Below, in pieces: positions 17,075 through 25,256 of a stretch of DNA of 64,000 nucleotides. The translations under genes were made by a program, and so were the position numbers. The DNA is from Cyanomargarita calcarea GSE-NOS-MK-12-04C. Lineage in GTDB: Bacteria; Cyanobacteriota; Cyanobacteriia; Cyanobacteriales; Nostocaceae. A model generated the notes under the pieces. The model worked only from the letters and a program-made list of their open reading frames with translations. It was not told the origin of the DNA and ran no database searches. Positions within the stretch are counted from its first letter, which is position 1, and each line of letters opens with the position of its first letter. Location: assembly GCA_019359595.1 (NCBI GenBank), contig JAHHGZ010000040.1, positions 1 through 64,000 of the forward strand. The letters run 5' to 3'.

Positions 17075-17905
17075 ATGATCGAACCAAGCGCGGAAGAATA
17101 TTCCGCAGAAAATGCACCACCACTGACAGTTGAGCAAGCGATCGCGAACCTGCGTTCTGAGGATTTGAGTCTCCGCTATTACGCTGCTTGGTGGCTGGGT
17201 AAGTTCCGTGTAAATCAGCCTCTGGTTGTAGAGTCTTTGATTGCAGCCTTAGAGGATGAAGCCGATAGGACAGAACTAGGAGGCTATCCACTGCGACGCA
17301 ATGCGGCAAGAGCATTAGGAAAATTGGGTGACAAACGAGCAGTCCCAGGTTTAATTAAATGCTTGGAATGTTCTGATTTCTACGTTAGGGAGTCAGCCGC
17401 CCAATCTTTAGAAATGCTCCAGGATAAAAGCGCTACTGACTCACTGATGCAATTGTTGTCCGGGGGTGTAGCTGCTGCCGTTGAAGTGCCGGGACGTCCT
17501 CATTTAATCCAGCCCTATGAAGCGGTGTTAGAAGCCTTGGGTGCGATTGGAGCAACTGAGGCTCTACATTTAGTTCAGCCATTCTTAGAGCATCCAGTTT
17601 TGCGGGTGCAATGTGCCGCAAACAGAGCAATGTACCAACTTACAGGCGATACCCGTTATGGAGACCGTTTGGTGAAAATGTTGGATATAAATGACCTGAA
17701 ATTGCGTCGCGTTATCCTCAGCGATTTGGGTGCTATAGGTTATGTCGCAGCCGCAGACGCGATCGCGAATTCAAGAGTAGAAAATAGTTTTAAACTCATT
17801 GCCCTCAAAGGCTTATTAGAGCATCAATTTGACTTCGAGTTAAATAAGCCTGGACTCTCTGATAATGCCATCAAGGTAATGAACCTGATGGATTTGCTGT
17901 TGTAA
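17075..17905 (+). CDS. cpcE: phycocyanobilin lyase subunit CpcE
   Basis: 276 residues from ATG 17075 (an in-frame GTG at 17069 is the alternative; neither has a clear ribosome site). The N-terminal signature LSLRYYAAWWLGKF is shared with PecE, and HEAT-like repeats follow: YPLRRNAARALGKLGDKRAVPGL, SAAQSLEMLQDKSAT, LEALGAIGATEALHL, LRRVILSDLGAIGYVAAADAI. With CpcF it attaches phycocyanobilin to Cys84 of CpcA. It lies 20 bp after cpcD and before a repeat-rich 250-bp gap preceding cpcF. Confidence 0.95.
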   Translation: MIEPSAEEYSAENAPPLTVEQAIANLRSEDLSLRYYAAWWLGKFRVNQPLVVESLIAALEDEADRTELGGYPLRRNAARALGKLGDKRAVPGLIKCLECSDFYVRESAAQSLEMLQDKSATDSLMQLLSGGVAAAVEVPGRPHLIQPYEAVLEALGAIGATEALHLVQPFLEHPVLRVQCAANRAMYQLTGDTRYGDRLVKMLDINDLKLRRVILSDLGAIGYVAAADAIANSRVENSFKLIALKGLLEHQFDFELNKPGLSDNAIKVMNLMDLLL

Positions 17906-17945
17906 AAGAGTTATGAGTTGAAAGTGAGGAGTTATGAGTTAAGAG

Positions 17946-18063
17946 TCATACCAATTCTGTATGAAGATGCACATAATCAAGACCCCCCTGTAGTCCCCCC
18001 TTGGCAAGGGGGGACGGCGTAGCCGGGGGTTAATATATGCAGCTTCACAAAGAAACGGTATCA
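17946..18063. repeat. dispersed inverted-repeat element in the cpcE-cpcF gap
   Basis: The ends resemble each other in inverted orientation: ATACCAATTCTGTATGAAG (17948) against GCTTCACAAAGAAACGGTAT (end about 18061), with CCCCCCTTGGCAAGGGGGG in the middle. Related end sequences occur near 37543 and, reversed, near 47070-47094. This is a small non-coding family, probably MITE-like. Confidence 0.6.
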
Positions 18064-18112
18064 GGAGTTAATAGTCAAAGAAGAAATCCAAAAATTCTGT
18101 CTAACCCCTAAC

Positions 18113-18148
18113 TCGCAACCACTAACCACTAACCACTAACCACTAACT
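18113..18148. repeat. STRR heptamer repeat (ACCACTA) before cpcF
   Basis: Four to five tandem copies of AACCACT end 10 bp before ATG 18159. The opposite heptamer (GAGTTATG) follows cpcE at about 17908-17945. Confidence 0.75.
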
Positions 18149-18158
18149 CTATTGAGCA

Positions 18159-18755
18159 ATGAATGAATTAATTCGCGCAGTCACAGAAGCAGATTCACCC
18201 GATCGAATGCTCGCAGCAGTGCAAAACCTCGCCTTGGCGAAAGATGTCGCAGCGATTCCCACCTTGATTGCCGTGTTTGGTTACAACAACCCAGCCGCAG
18301 CAGTTGTTGCAGTCTCCGGATTGATTGAGTTGGGAGAATCTTCTGTACCGCAGTTGCTTCTTCAAATCGATGATTATAACTACGGCGCACGGGCATATTC
18401 GATTCGGACTTTAGCCGCGATCGCCGACCCACGTGCCTTACAGTTATTACTTAGTGCCGCTGCCACCGACTTTGCCCCAAGCGTTCGTCGTGCTGCAGCC
18501 AAAGGATTGGGAAAACTGCACTGGGACAAATTAGATGGGGAGGAAAGCTCAAAAGCCCAAAAACAAGCTTTGGCAACACTGCTTTCCATTTCCCACGATT
18601 CCGATTGGTCAATTCGTTATGCTGCAATCGTCGGTTTGCAAGCACTGACGAAAATACCTGACCTGCAACAGTCTATCCAAACAAGGTTAGAGGAAATGTT
18701 CGCGACCGATAAAGAAAAAGCTGTTCGCGCTCGCGTTCAAATGGCTCAAATGTAG
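18159..18755 (+). CDS. cpcF: phycocyanobilin lyase subunit CpcF
   Basis: 198 residues of HEAT-like repeats (LALAKDVAAIPTLIAVFG, VAVSGLIELGESSVPQLL, ARAYSIRTLAAIADPRALQLLL, APSVRRAAAKGLGKL, WSIRYAAIVGLQAL). It is the partner of CpcE in attaching phycocyanobilin to CpcA Cys84. It aligns with PecF (13091-13705) throughout but lacks the His-Cys pair used for isomerisation, as expected for a plain lyase. It ends 39 bp before cpcG1. Confidence 0.94.
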   Translation: MNELIRAVTEADSPDRMLAAVQNLALAKDVAAIPTLIAVFGYNNPAAAVVAVSGLIELGESSVPQLLLQIDDYNYGARAYSIRTLAAIADPRALQLLLSAAATDFAPSVRRAAAKGLGKLHWDKLDGEESSKAQKQALATLLSISHDSDWSIRYAAIVGLQALTKIPDLQQSIQTRLEEMFATDKEKAVRARVQMAQM

Positions 18756-18794
18756 ACTTGGAAAGATTTACCATAAAAATAGGTAAAAGTCAAG

Positions 18795-19634
18795 ATGTCA
18801 ATACCATTACTTCAATATAAACCAAGTTCGCAAAATCAGCGTGTAGAAGGTTACGAAGTAGCCAGCGAAGACACGCCATCATTTTATCGCTTGAGTGCTG
18901 CCACAGATGATGCGGACATAGACGCGATTATTTGGGCATCATATCGACAGATTTTTAGCGAACACTTAATTTTAGAAAGCTATCGTCAACCCTTTCTCGA
19001 ATCTCAACTGCGAAATCGGGCGATTAACGTCCGCGATTTTGTTCGGGGATTGGGTAAATCAGAGGTTTACCGGGAACTAGTCGGAGAAACGAATTCCAAC
19101 TACCGCCTAGTAGATATTACCTTGAAGCGGTTTGTGGGACGCGCCGCATACAACAAGAAAGAAGAAATTACCTGGTCAATTGTAATTGCGACCAAAGGCT
19201 TGCATGGTTTCATCGATGCCTTGCTAGATAGTGAAGAGTACCGCCAAAATTTTGGCGATGATGTTGTACCCTACCAGCGCCGCCGTTACAAAGATAGACC
19301 ATTTAACTTAGTTAACCCCCGCTACAGTGCATATCATCGCGACCAGATAACAATGCAATTTTTGGGAGGACGTACTTTTTACACCGCCCGCACCACGGGA
19401 CAGGTCACCAAAGACGAAATCCGCAAAGCAATACCCGCCAACTTCATGGCAATGGCAGGCAGCGTTCTCACAGACGAACGCAACTACCAGCGGACACTCG
19501 CCTCCGTTAGCTCCCAAGTTCAAAATATGGAGATTCCGGACATGACCCGCGAAGCTGCGACACCTCAGGCAACTGTGAAACCCACGCCAGTATCCCTGCC
19601 TTATCGTTACATTCCCGGTAATCGTACAACTTAA
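18795..19634 (+). CDS. cpcG1: phycobilisome rod-core linker CpcG (first copy)
   Basis: 279 residues opening [22 protein letters not shown], the hallmark CpcG start. One linker domain (about 18-190) contains IIWASYRQIFSEH, NRAINVRDFVRGLGKSEVYR, LVDITLKRFVGRAAYNKKEEI and the conserved [21 protein letters not shown]. The C-terminal tail of about 80 residues (including IPDMTREAATPQ) is specific to this copy. CpcG proteins attach phycocyanin rods to the allophycocyanin core. It is the first of three tandem paralogues here and is preceded by AGGTAAAAGTCAAG. Confidence 0.95.
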   Translation: MSIPLLQYKPSSQNQRVEGYEVASEDTPSFYRLSAATDDADIDAIIWASYRQIFSEHLILESYRQPFLESQLRNRAINVRDFVRGLGKSEVYRELVGETNSNYRLVDITLKRFVGRAAYNKKEEITWSIVIATKGLHGFIDALLDSEEYRQNFGDDVVPYQRRRYKDRPFNLVNPRYSAYHRDQITMQFLGGRTFYTARTTGQVTKDEIRKAIPANFMAMAGSVLTDERNYQRTLASVSSQVQNMEIPDMTREAATPQATVKPTPVSLPYRYIPGNRTT

Positions 19635-19715
19635 TTATTAGTTAGTTGTTAGTTGTTAGTTGTTAGTTGTTGTTTGTCCAGCAACCACCAACCACCAACC
19701 AGCAACCACTAACTT
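19635..19715. repeat. STRR heptamer repeats between cpcG1 and cpcG2
   Basis: Runs of GTTAGTT (19640-19672) followed by ACCACCA/ACCAGCA-type heptamers (19680-19710) fill most of the 102-bp gap. The two halves are roughly complementary and could form a stem in the transcript. Confidence 0.75.
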
Positions 19716-19736
19716 TTACAATCCCAAAATAACAAG

Positions 19737-20480
19737 ATGACAATACCCTTACTACAATACAAACCAAGTTCGCAAAACCAGCGCGTCACTGGTTACGAAG
19801 TCAAAAGCGAAGACACCCCTAGAACTTACCGGATAGAAGATTGTCGTTCTGATGGTGAAGTCAAAGAATTAATTTGGGCAGCTTATCGGCAAATTCTCTC
19901 AGAACACGAAATCCTGAATTTTTATCGTCAAAGCAACTTAGAGTCTCAATTAAAAAACCGGGCAATTACCGTCCGTGACTTTATTCGGGGGATTGCAAAA
20001 TCAGAAGCTTTCCGTCGCTTGGTAGTAGACACAAACTCTAACTACCGCGTTGTTGAACTTTGCCTGAAGCGAATTTTGGGACGTGCCCCCTACAACAAAG
20101 ACGAAGAAATTGCTTGGTCAATTAAAGTCGCAACTCTCGGTTGGGGTGGTTTTGTTGATATTTTGGTAGATTCGGAAGAATATCAAAGCAACTTCGGCGA
20201 AAATACAGTTCCCTATCAACGCCGTCGTTACAAAGGTAGACCATTTAATTTGGTCACACCCCGTTATGGCGATTATTGGCGCGACAAAGAGGAAACTGAG
20301 CGCTACAAAGCTGGTAATATTAACAACTTCTTGGAAATGGCAAATTCCATCAAGATTAAGACTGTTAATCCTACACCAGTCAGCACCGCAGGTATCCAAA
20401 TTCCTGACATGACGCGGAAGACCAAACCCCAAGGTGTTCCCGTTTCTATCAGCAGCAGCGCTAGTTTCCCACTCCGGTAA
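19737..20480 (+). CDS. cpcG2: phycobilisome rod-core linker CpcG (second copy)
   Basis: 247 residues with the family start [22 protein letters not shown] and one linker domain: [77 protein letters not shown]. The C-terminal tail (about 55 residues, with [12 protein letters not shown]) shares the IPDMTR motif with the first copy. It is one of three tandem cpcG genes; paralogues of this kind let rods of different composition or position dock to the core. Whether this copy has a special role, as the photosystem-associated CpcG2/CpcL type does, cannot be said: it lacks an obvious C-terminal membrane helix and so looks like an ordinary core-binding CpcG. Confidence 0.94.
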   Translation: MTIPLLQYKPSSQNQRVTGYEVKSEDTPRTYRIEDCRSDGEVKELIWAAYRQILSEHEILNFYRQSNLESQLKNRAITVRDFIRGIAKSEAFRRLVVDTNSNYRVVELCLKRILGRAPYNKDEEIAWSIKVATLGWGGFVDILVDSEEYQSNFGENTVPYQRRRYKGRPFNLVTPRYGDYWRDKEETERYKAGNINNFLEMANSIKIKTVNPTPVSTAGIQIPDMTRKTKPQGVPVSISSSASFPLR

Positions 20481-20600
20481 GGCGATTTGAGATTTAGGGA
20501 ATGTTGGTTGTTAACAGTTAACCCTTAACCGTCAACAGTGAACTAATCCAAAATGCGGGAAAATGAGTAGACAAGCATAATTTACGAGGTACACATTCGT

Positions 20601-21371
20601 ATGGCACTGCCATTACTTCAATACAAACCAAGTAGCCAAAATCACCGCGTCAAAAGCTTTGGTAAAGCTGACCTGAATGAAGATACACCATATATCTACC
20701 GTTTGGAGGATGTATCTTCTCCCACTGATATCCAAAATATCATTTGGGCGGGTTATCGCCAAGTTTTCAGCGAGCATGAGATTCTGAGCTTTAACCGCCA
20801 GAAAAATCTCGAATCCCAACTGAAAAATGGTTCGATTACCTTACGCGACTTTATCCGTGGTTTGGCGAAGTCGGAAGCATTTTACCGTTTGGTTGTTTCA
20901 GTTAACAATAATTACCGTCTTGTAGACATCTGTCTAAAGCGCTTATTGGGTCGTTCTGCTTACAACAAACAAGAAGAAATCGCCTGGTCAATTGTAATTG
21001 GAACCAAAGGCTTTGGTGGCTTTGTTGATGCCTTAGTAGACAGCGAAGAATACACTGGCAGCTTTGGTGAAAATACCGTGCCCTACCAACGCAAGCGCAT
21101 GGAAGGACGTCCCTACAACTTGGTTACTCCTCGCTATGGCGAAGACTTCCAAGAAAAAGAAGGTACCGTTCAAACCGACTGGCGTTTTACCTTAGACAAA
21201 TACTACAGCCGCAAGTCCCAAGAACGCCGATTGGCAGAAGGCGATCCCCGCAAATATGCAGATATGGCTGCATCAATTAAACCTTCAGGCAATTACGCTC
21301 AAAAAATGTCATCTTTTGACATTGATTACATGAGTGCAGTTCCTTACCGTGGTGGCACTAACAGACGTTAA
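20601..21371 (+). CDS. cpcG3: phycobilisome rod-core linker CpcG (third copy)
   Basis: 256 residues, start [22 protein letters not shown], behind ACGAGGTACACATTCGT. The linker domain holds [58 protein letters not shown] and [21 protein letters not shown]. The tail differs from copies 1 and 2 ([19 protein letters not shown], ending [12 protein letters not shown]) and lacks a hydrophobic C-terminal helix. The copy number is an arbitrary label by order. It is the last gene of the phycobilisome cluster, closed by a hairpin at 21411-21498. Confidence 0.94.
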   Translation: MALPLLQYKPSSQNHRVKSFGKADLNEDTPYIYRLEDVSSPTDIQNIIWAGYRQVFSEHEILSFNRQKNLESQLKNGSITLRDFIRGLAKSEAFYRLVVSVNNNYRLVDICLKRLLGRSAYNKQEEIAWSIVIGTKGFGGFVDALVDSEEYTGSFGENTVPYQRKRMEGRPYNLVTPRYGEDFQEKEGTVQTDWRFTLDKYYSRKSQERRLAEGDPRKYADMAASIKPSGNYAQKMSSFDIDYMSAVPYRGGTNRR

Positions 21372-21410
21372 GGTTGATCAACAGCAAGCATAGAAAGGCA
21401 TAAAATTTAC

Positions 21411-21498
21411 ACTGGGTCTAGTTTCCGCGTTAATGTAATGACCGATTGGCAGTTTTTCTGTTAGCTGGTTGTGACTTTAAGTAGAAATTAGACCCAGT
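21411..21498 (+). terminator. end-of-operon hairpin after cpcG3
   Basis: A perfect 10-bp inverted repeat ACTGGGTCTA (21411-21420) and TAGACCCAGT (21489-21498) is followed by AGTTTTAT. The wide spacing (68 nt) suggests a branched structure or a small dispersed repeat acting as the cluster terminator. Confidence 0.6.
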
Positions 21499-21709
21499 AG
21501 TTTTATGGTATTAAATAATTGGTTCGGGATATCAACTGTAATTAAATAGAGTTCTTACAAAAGTGCGAAAAAATAAATAATTCTAAGAAAGCTACTACTT
21601 AGTGCTAATTTACTCAATAAAAAGTTAGGTTTATTGGAAGATAAGAACCGGGTAAGTAGATGATAGTATTAAACCATATGCTGAAAATTTTATACTTACC
21701 CTAGATTCT

Positions 21710-22012
21710 ATGCCTATTTCGCCTAGAAACAAAGCCGACTTCGATACTTGGATTTCTGGAGTAATCAATGACTTAAATTTGCAAGTTAACGAAAAGCGCG
21801 TTTCTGCAAATAAGTTACGTCCAAGACATTGGAAGAGAATCGGGGAAATCTACGATAAGTGTCGGGTTCAGGAAAGTAGAATCAGATCCAAAGACCATCC
21901 ATTAGTATGGGAAGGTGCTGTTAAAGAAGCAACAGCGGTGATTATGGAAGCTAATGGTGAAAATTCTGAAGTCATTCTTGATGGACTCATTGATAATTAC
22001 TTGAACAGTTGA
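21710..22012 (+). CDS. hypothetical protein of 100 residues
   Basis: I do not recognise this family. It is a soluble, charged and probably helical protein: ADFDTWISGVINDLNLQ, then a basic middle (KLRPRHWKRIGEIYDKC, ESRIRSKDH), then an acidic C-terminal half (ANGENSEVILDGLIDNY). There is no signal peptide, membrane segment or known motif. It lies 339 bp downstream of cpcG3 in the same direction but beyond the cluster terminator, so it is likely transcribed separately. Coding is supported by length, an ATG start and protein-like composition; no good ribosome site is visible before it. Confidence 0.6.
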   Translation: MPISPRNKADFDTWISGVINDLNLQVNEKRVSANKLRPRHWKRIGEIYDKCRVQESRIRSKDHPLVWEGAVKEATAVIMEANGENSEVILDGLIDNYLNS

Positions 22013-22156
22013 AATTAATCTGGTTGACTAACAAAAGTCCCCAAAGTCTTTTTACGAGTGTTTTCCTGCCACTTTGGAATCAACAATTATCAAGCTAATA
22101 GCGGTGCATTGTATATTTCCAAGCAAACGAGAACCCCTATAAATTCCATAAATTTA

Positions 22157-22182
22157 CTTAAGTCTACTTCAGTAGACTTAAG
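22157..22182. repeat. perfect 12-bp palindrome downstream of the hypothetical gene
   Basis: CTTAAGTCTACT (22157-22168) pairs exactly with AGTAGACTTAAG (22171-22182) across a 2-nt spacer. It may terminate the upstream gene or be a small repeat; there is no U-tract. Confidence 0.55.
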
Positions 22183-22255
22183 CTATTAGCCCGCAATTTA
22201 TTGCAGAGTGACCTGTTTGAAATATTAGAAAATATCAAATTAGCTAGTGACGGTT

Positions 22256-22424
22256 AGATCCCCGACTTCTTAAAGGATACCGTTGGCGTAAAAAATTAGC
22301 CCACGGAGGTGGGCTTGGTTCAATTAGCCGCACCATTCTATGGTGACGGCGGGATTTCGATTTCTGGAGGAGGGGTGTCACCCTTTATTCGCCAACGGTA
22401 TCCGTGAAAGTTGTCGTGGATCTT
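22256..22424. repeat. inverted-repeat element nested inside a palindromic repeat
   Basis: The outer arms, AGATCCCCGACTTCTTAAA (22256-22274) and GTGAAAGTTGTCGTGGATCTT (22404-22424), resemble the two halves of the hairpin repeats seen intact at 28074-28108 and 59783-59815. Between them lies a 129-bp insert bounded by perfect 14-bp inverted repeats GGATACCGTTGGCG (22275-22288) and CGCCAACGGTATCC (22390-22403). A non-autonomous element appears to have entered the palindrome. Confidence 0.6.
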
Positions 22425-22454
22425 GCGCTGTCTTGAAACTACTAATTTCAAGGA

Positions 22455-22544
22455 AGCGATCGCATCTGGTGTTTTCTCTACTTGCAATTCCAATAGTTCA
22501 TGGATGGATTTAGAGAAATCGTAGTTTTTTCTGTTGCATTCCAT
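22455..22544 (-). pseudogene. NRPS adenylation-domain fragment, probable mysE relic
   Basis: On the minus strand about 30 codons read MECNRKNYDF then SIHELLELQVEKTPDAIA. The latter is the characteristic N-terminal stretch of NRPS adenylation domains (consensus IHELFEEQVEKTPDAIAVV). After it the frame runs into unrelated repeat sequence and ends at 22338, so the rest of the synthetase is gone. The fragment lies downstream of mysC on the same strand, the position of the NRPS gene mysE in the shinorine cluster of Anabaena variabilis. I infer a deleted mysE. The match is short, so the NRPS assignment is likely rather than certain. Confidence 0.6.
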
Positions 22545-22629
22545 TCGGATAATAATTTTTGCTAATTTTCGTTTAATAATGATGAATTGACTATTGGTTA
22601 CATAGAAATGTAATTATTTTTTATACTTT

Positions 22630-22727
22630 ACCCGCTTCCTGGGTTTAATACCCCGACTTATTCAGGCCACCCATTGTGAATTGGGGTTCTAATCCACACA
22701 TATAAACTTCTTCCTTCTTCCTTCTTC
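22630..22727 (-). repeat. dispersed repeat with GAAGAAGG tract (copy 1)
   Basis: On the minus strand this reads GAAGAAGGAAGAAGG, TTTATATGTGTGGAT, AACCCCAATTCA, then CCTGAATAAGTCGGGGT and TTAAACCC. The same series occurs on the plus strand at 50431-50550. It abuts the 3' end of mysC. Confidence 0.65.
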
Positions 22728-22729
22728 AA

Positions 22730-24124
22730 TTAGTCCCCACCAGGTTCTACGAGTTTACCAATATTAAAATCTATTCTTATCCAACCTTTGAGTTGTTGCA
22801 AATTCTTAAGTAGTAATATCACAATTTGCCAATGATGTACCATCAAAAATGGTAGAGGGTCGTTGAATTTGTAAATAGCATCAGTACCACGCCAAAAATT
22901 TCTTATCCAGGTTGTTAGTTGAGTGAAAGAACGAATCCCAGTGAGTCGCCAAATTTCGTGGTACGTCCAGTATGTGGGTCTACTATTGATAAGTGGTTGG
23001 ATGGTTTCGTTTTGAAAATTTTTGCTAATATAAGCGTCTGCAACTTTGGGGTGATTGTAAAAAGTAGTAATTGCAGAGTGAGTGCGGGGGTTGCATTCAA
23101 TAGCGTAAACACCATCTTCAGCTTGGATAAAATCAAAGGAAACTTGTCCTGTTATTCCCAATCCTTTGACAAATTTTCTTACCCATTCCATAATCTCCGG
23201 GTTTTCCACATTTTCATAGTTGACTTGAAATGCAGAAGATTCACAACAGCAATGTAACTTTAATTCCCCATCTCTAACGGTGCTGTGGGTACAAAATTCT
23301 TTACCGGGGATAAATTCTTGCATTATCCAGGGAGTTTCTTCACTAATTGGTAAACTCCTGACAAATGCAGCGGTTTCTTCGGGAGTCTTGCAAGGTAACT
23401 TGGTTAAATTCAAGCGACAAACAGAATTATAGGGAATACTTTTAATGATGTATTGGCTTGTTTCTTGGGAAAAATCAAAGTTAATAACCTGTTCGGGGTG
23501 AGTGATTTTAAAAGATTTGGGAACAGATAAACCAAGCGATCGCGCTTTTTCGCTAAAATCAAATTTATCATCCAGCATCTGCGTAATATCTGTATCAAAA
23601 TGAAATACTTCGCAGTATTCGGACAATGCTGGTTTTGCTAAGGAATCATAGTAACTTCCCACGGGGCTAGTTACAGGGATATAAACATCAATATTTTCTT
23701 TCTTGACAATATCCAGCAACGCTTGAGTATAAGCTTCAAAATCAGACTGCGGTGCGGGAACTGTATAAAATCGAGATACAGCCCGAGAAAATTGATGTCC
23801 TGACAACCAGTACTTGTGAGTTTCAATTAAAACTACTCGATGCCCAGTAGCGTGAAACGAACGTGCTAACTGTAGGGCTTTGGTCATCTTACCACCGCTG
23901 ATCAGAATATTTTTGGTGTTTTCTGTAACAGCGGCTGGTACTTGAAATGGACGGCTTAAAGCACTCAAAAAGAAAGATACCAGAACTAATCCAGCGTTGA
24001 TTGGCAAGAAGAGCAAAAGTAGCAGCAGAGTAGCCAAATTCTGCAACAAAGCAACAAATTTCGCACCAATATTAATCGCAGGTGCTGTAGGTTGTGTGGA
24101 TGAAGAGAGAGTCGATTCTACCAT
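22730..24124 (-). CDS. mysC: ATP-grasp ligase forming mycosporine-glycine
   Basis: 464 residues. A hydrophobic N-terminal segment (about 28-55, LLLLLLFLPINAGLVLVSFFLSAL) precedes an ATP-grasp enzyme: pre-ATP-grasp domain NILISGGKMTKALQLARSFHATGHRVVLIETH, DDKFDFSEKARSLGLSVPKS, the ATP-binding strand YIIKSIPYN, WIMQEFIPGKEFCTHS, and the metal-binding motif GQVSFDFIQ with VYAIECNPRTHSA. MysC activates 4-deoxygadusol and adds glycine to give mycosporine-glycine. Third gene of mysABC on the minus strand. No mysD follows. The downstream DNA holds only a fragment of an NRPS gene, so this step may be the pathway end product here. Confidence 0.92.
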   Translation of the reverse strand: MVESTLSSSTQPTAPAINIGAKFVALLQNLATLLLLLLFLPINAGLVLVSFFLSALSRPFQVPAAVTENTKNILISGGKMTKALQLARSFHATGHRVVLIETHKYWLSGHQFSRAVSRFYTVPAPQSDFEAYTQALLDIVKKENIDVYIPVTSPVGSYYDSLAKPALSEYCEVFHFDTDITQMLDDKFDFSEKARSLGLSVPKSFKITHPEQVINFDFSQETSQYIIKSIPYNSVCRLNLTKLPCKTPEETAAFVRSLPISEETPWIMQEFIPGKEFCTHSTVRDGELKLHCCCESSAFQVNYENVENPEIMEWVRKFVKGLGITGQVSFDFIQAEDGVYAIECNPRTHSAITTFYNHPKVADAYISKNFQNETIQPLINSRPTYWTYHEIWRLTGIRSFTQLTTWIRNFWRGTDAIYKFNDPLPFLMVHHWQIVILLLKNLQQLKGWIRIDFNIGKLVEPGGD

Positions 24125-24126
24125 AC

Positions 24127-24210
24127 ATGGGTTGTTAGTTGTTGGTTGTTGGTTGTTGTTGGTTGTTGTTGGTTGTTGGTTGTTGTTGGTTGTTGTTGGT
24201 TGTTGATTGT
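24127..24210. repeat. STRR array (TTGTTGG) in the mysB-mysC gap
   Basis: Roughly ten copies of TTGTTGG-type heptamers, some with a 6-nt spacing variant, fill the space upstream of mysC. Complementary CTAACCA/CTAACAA heptamers follow to about 24268. The gene start and the mysB end are directly bordered by repeats. Confidence 0.8.
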
Positions 24211-24265
24211 TATTTATTTACTGCTAACCACTAACCAATAACTACTAACAACTAACCACTAACTA

Positions 24266-25096
24266 CTAACACTTCCTAATCAGAGTTAACCCATCTCGTA
24301 GGGGTAGCAACACTTGTTCGACACGCTTATCTGCAGCAACCACAGAGTTAAAATTCGCGATCGCCTGTCCGTTTGGTGTACGCTGTGATTGAGGTAAGTA
24401 AACTTGTCCCTGAAACAAAGTGTTATCAATACAGATATAACTGCAAGGTGCCAGCAAGTTGCTATCTAACAAAGTTTGGAAATAAGCGACGTATTCTTGT
24501 TTGTCGGCATCAATAAACACAAAGTCAAAGGATTCTCCTGCTACAGCTAATTTATGCAGCGTCTCCAATGCCGAACCCAATTCTATACGAATTTTGCTGC
24601 CGTGGGGCGATTCTGCAAATGCTGTTTGAGCAATGGATGCTGCGTGGGGGTCTACTTCACACGCAACTAAACACCCGTCTTCGGGTAACGCTTCTGCCAT
24701 TGCTAAAGCAGAATAACCCGTAAACATACCGATTTCTAAGACTCGTTTTGCCCGAGTCATGCGGACAAACATTTTAAGGGTTTGCCCTTCCACATGACCA
24801 GACAGCATTTCCTGTTCCAAGTGACGTACAGTCACCCCATCATGAAATCTATCATCCCACGCAACTGACGCCGTCTTAATCGCCAAATTCGCTAAAGCAG
24901 GGGATTCTTGAGTAGTACATTCTTCTAAATATGGGTCTAAACCTGCCGCCATCTGGCATACTTGATTTAACTTTGCGGTCAATTCTGGAGATACAGATTC
25001 ATTGTTGAGCATTTCAAGGATAGTTTTTAAGTCTGCCGCTAGTATCGTCAGCGGTGTCACAGGTCTGGGACTGGAGATTTCAACTGCTATAGACAT
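24266..25096 (-). CDS. mysB: O-methyltransferase of mycosporine biosynthesis
   Basis: 276 residues of the class I SAM-dependent O-methyltransferase (CCoAMT-like) fold. Landmarks are VLEIGMFTGYSALAMAEALP (SAM-binding motif I), CLVACEVDPHAASIAQTAF, and SFDFVFIDADKQEYVAYFQTLL (motif with metal-ligand Asp and Lys), then YICIDNTLFQGQV. MysB methylates the MysA product to 4-deoxygadusol. It lies between mysA and mysC, on the same strand, with repeats in both gaps. Family and context agree fully. Confidence 0.93.
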   Translation of the reverse strand: MSIAVEISSPRPVTPLTILAADLKTILEMLNNESVSPELTAKLNQVCQMAAGLDPYLEECTTQESPALANLAIKTASVAWDDRFHDGVTVRHLEQEMLSGHVEGQTLKMFVRMTRAKRVLEIGMFTGYSALAMAEALPEDGCLVACEVDPHAASIAQTAFAESPHGSKIRIELGSALETLHKLAVAGESFDFVFIDADKQEYVAYFQTLLDSNLLAPCSYICIDNTLFQGQVYLPQSQRTPNGQAIANFNSVVAADKRVEQVLLPLRDGLTLIRKC

Positions 25097-25123
25097 GATT
25101 TAAATTTTGAATTTTGGATTTTT

Positions 25124-25186
25124 AACCGCAGATGTACGCAGATAGAGGAAATAAATATCTGCGTCTATCTGCGTGTATCTGCGGTT
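25124..25186. repeat. palindromic repeat between mysA and mysB
   Basis: AACCGCAGAT (25124-25133) and ATCTGCGGTT (25177-25186) are exact inverted repeats, extended inward by GTACGCAGATAGA/TCTATCTGCGTGT. The resulting long stem is of the dispersed CGCAGAT-type repeat family and may modulate mysB expression. Confidence 0.7.
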
Positions 25187-25256
25187 GCTATTTTGAATTA
25201 TTTTCCAGCTTTTTTTCGCACCCTCACGTCCAAGCGGGTAGGGTCGGTAGTATTAA

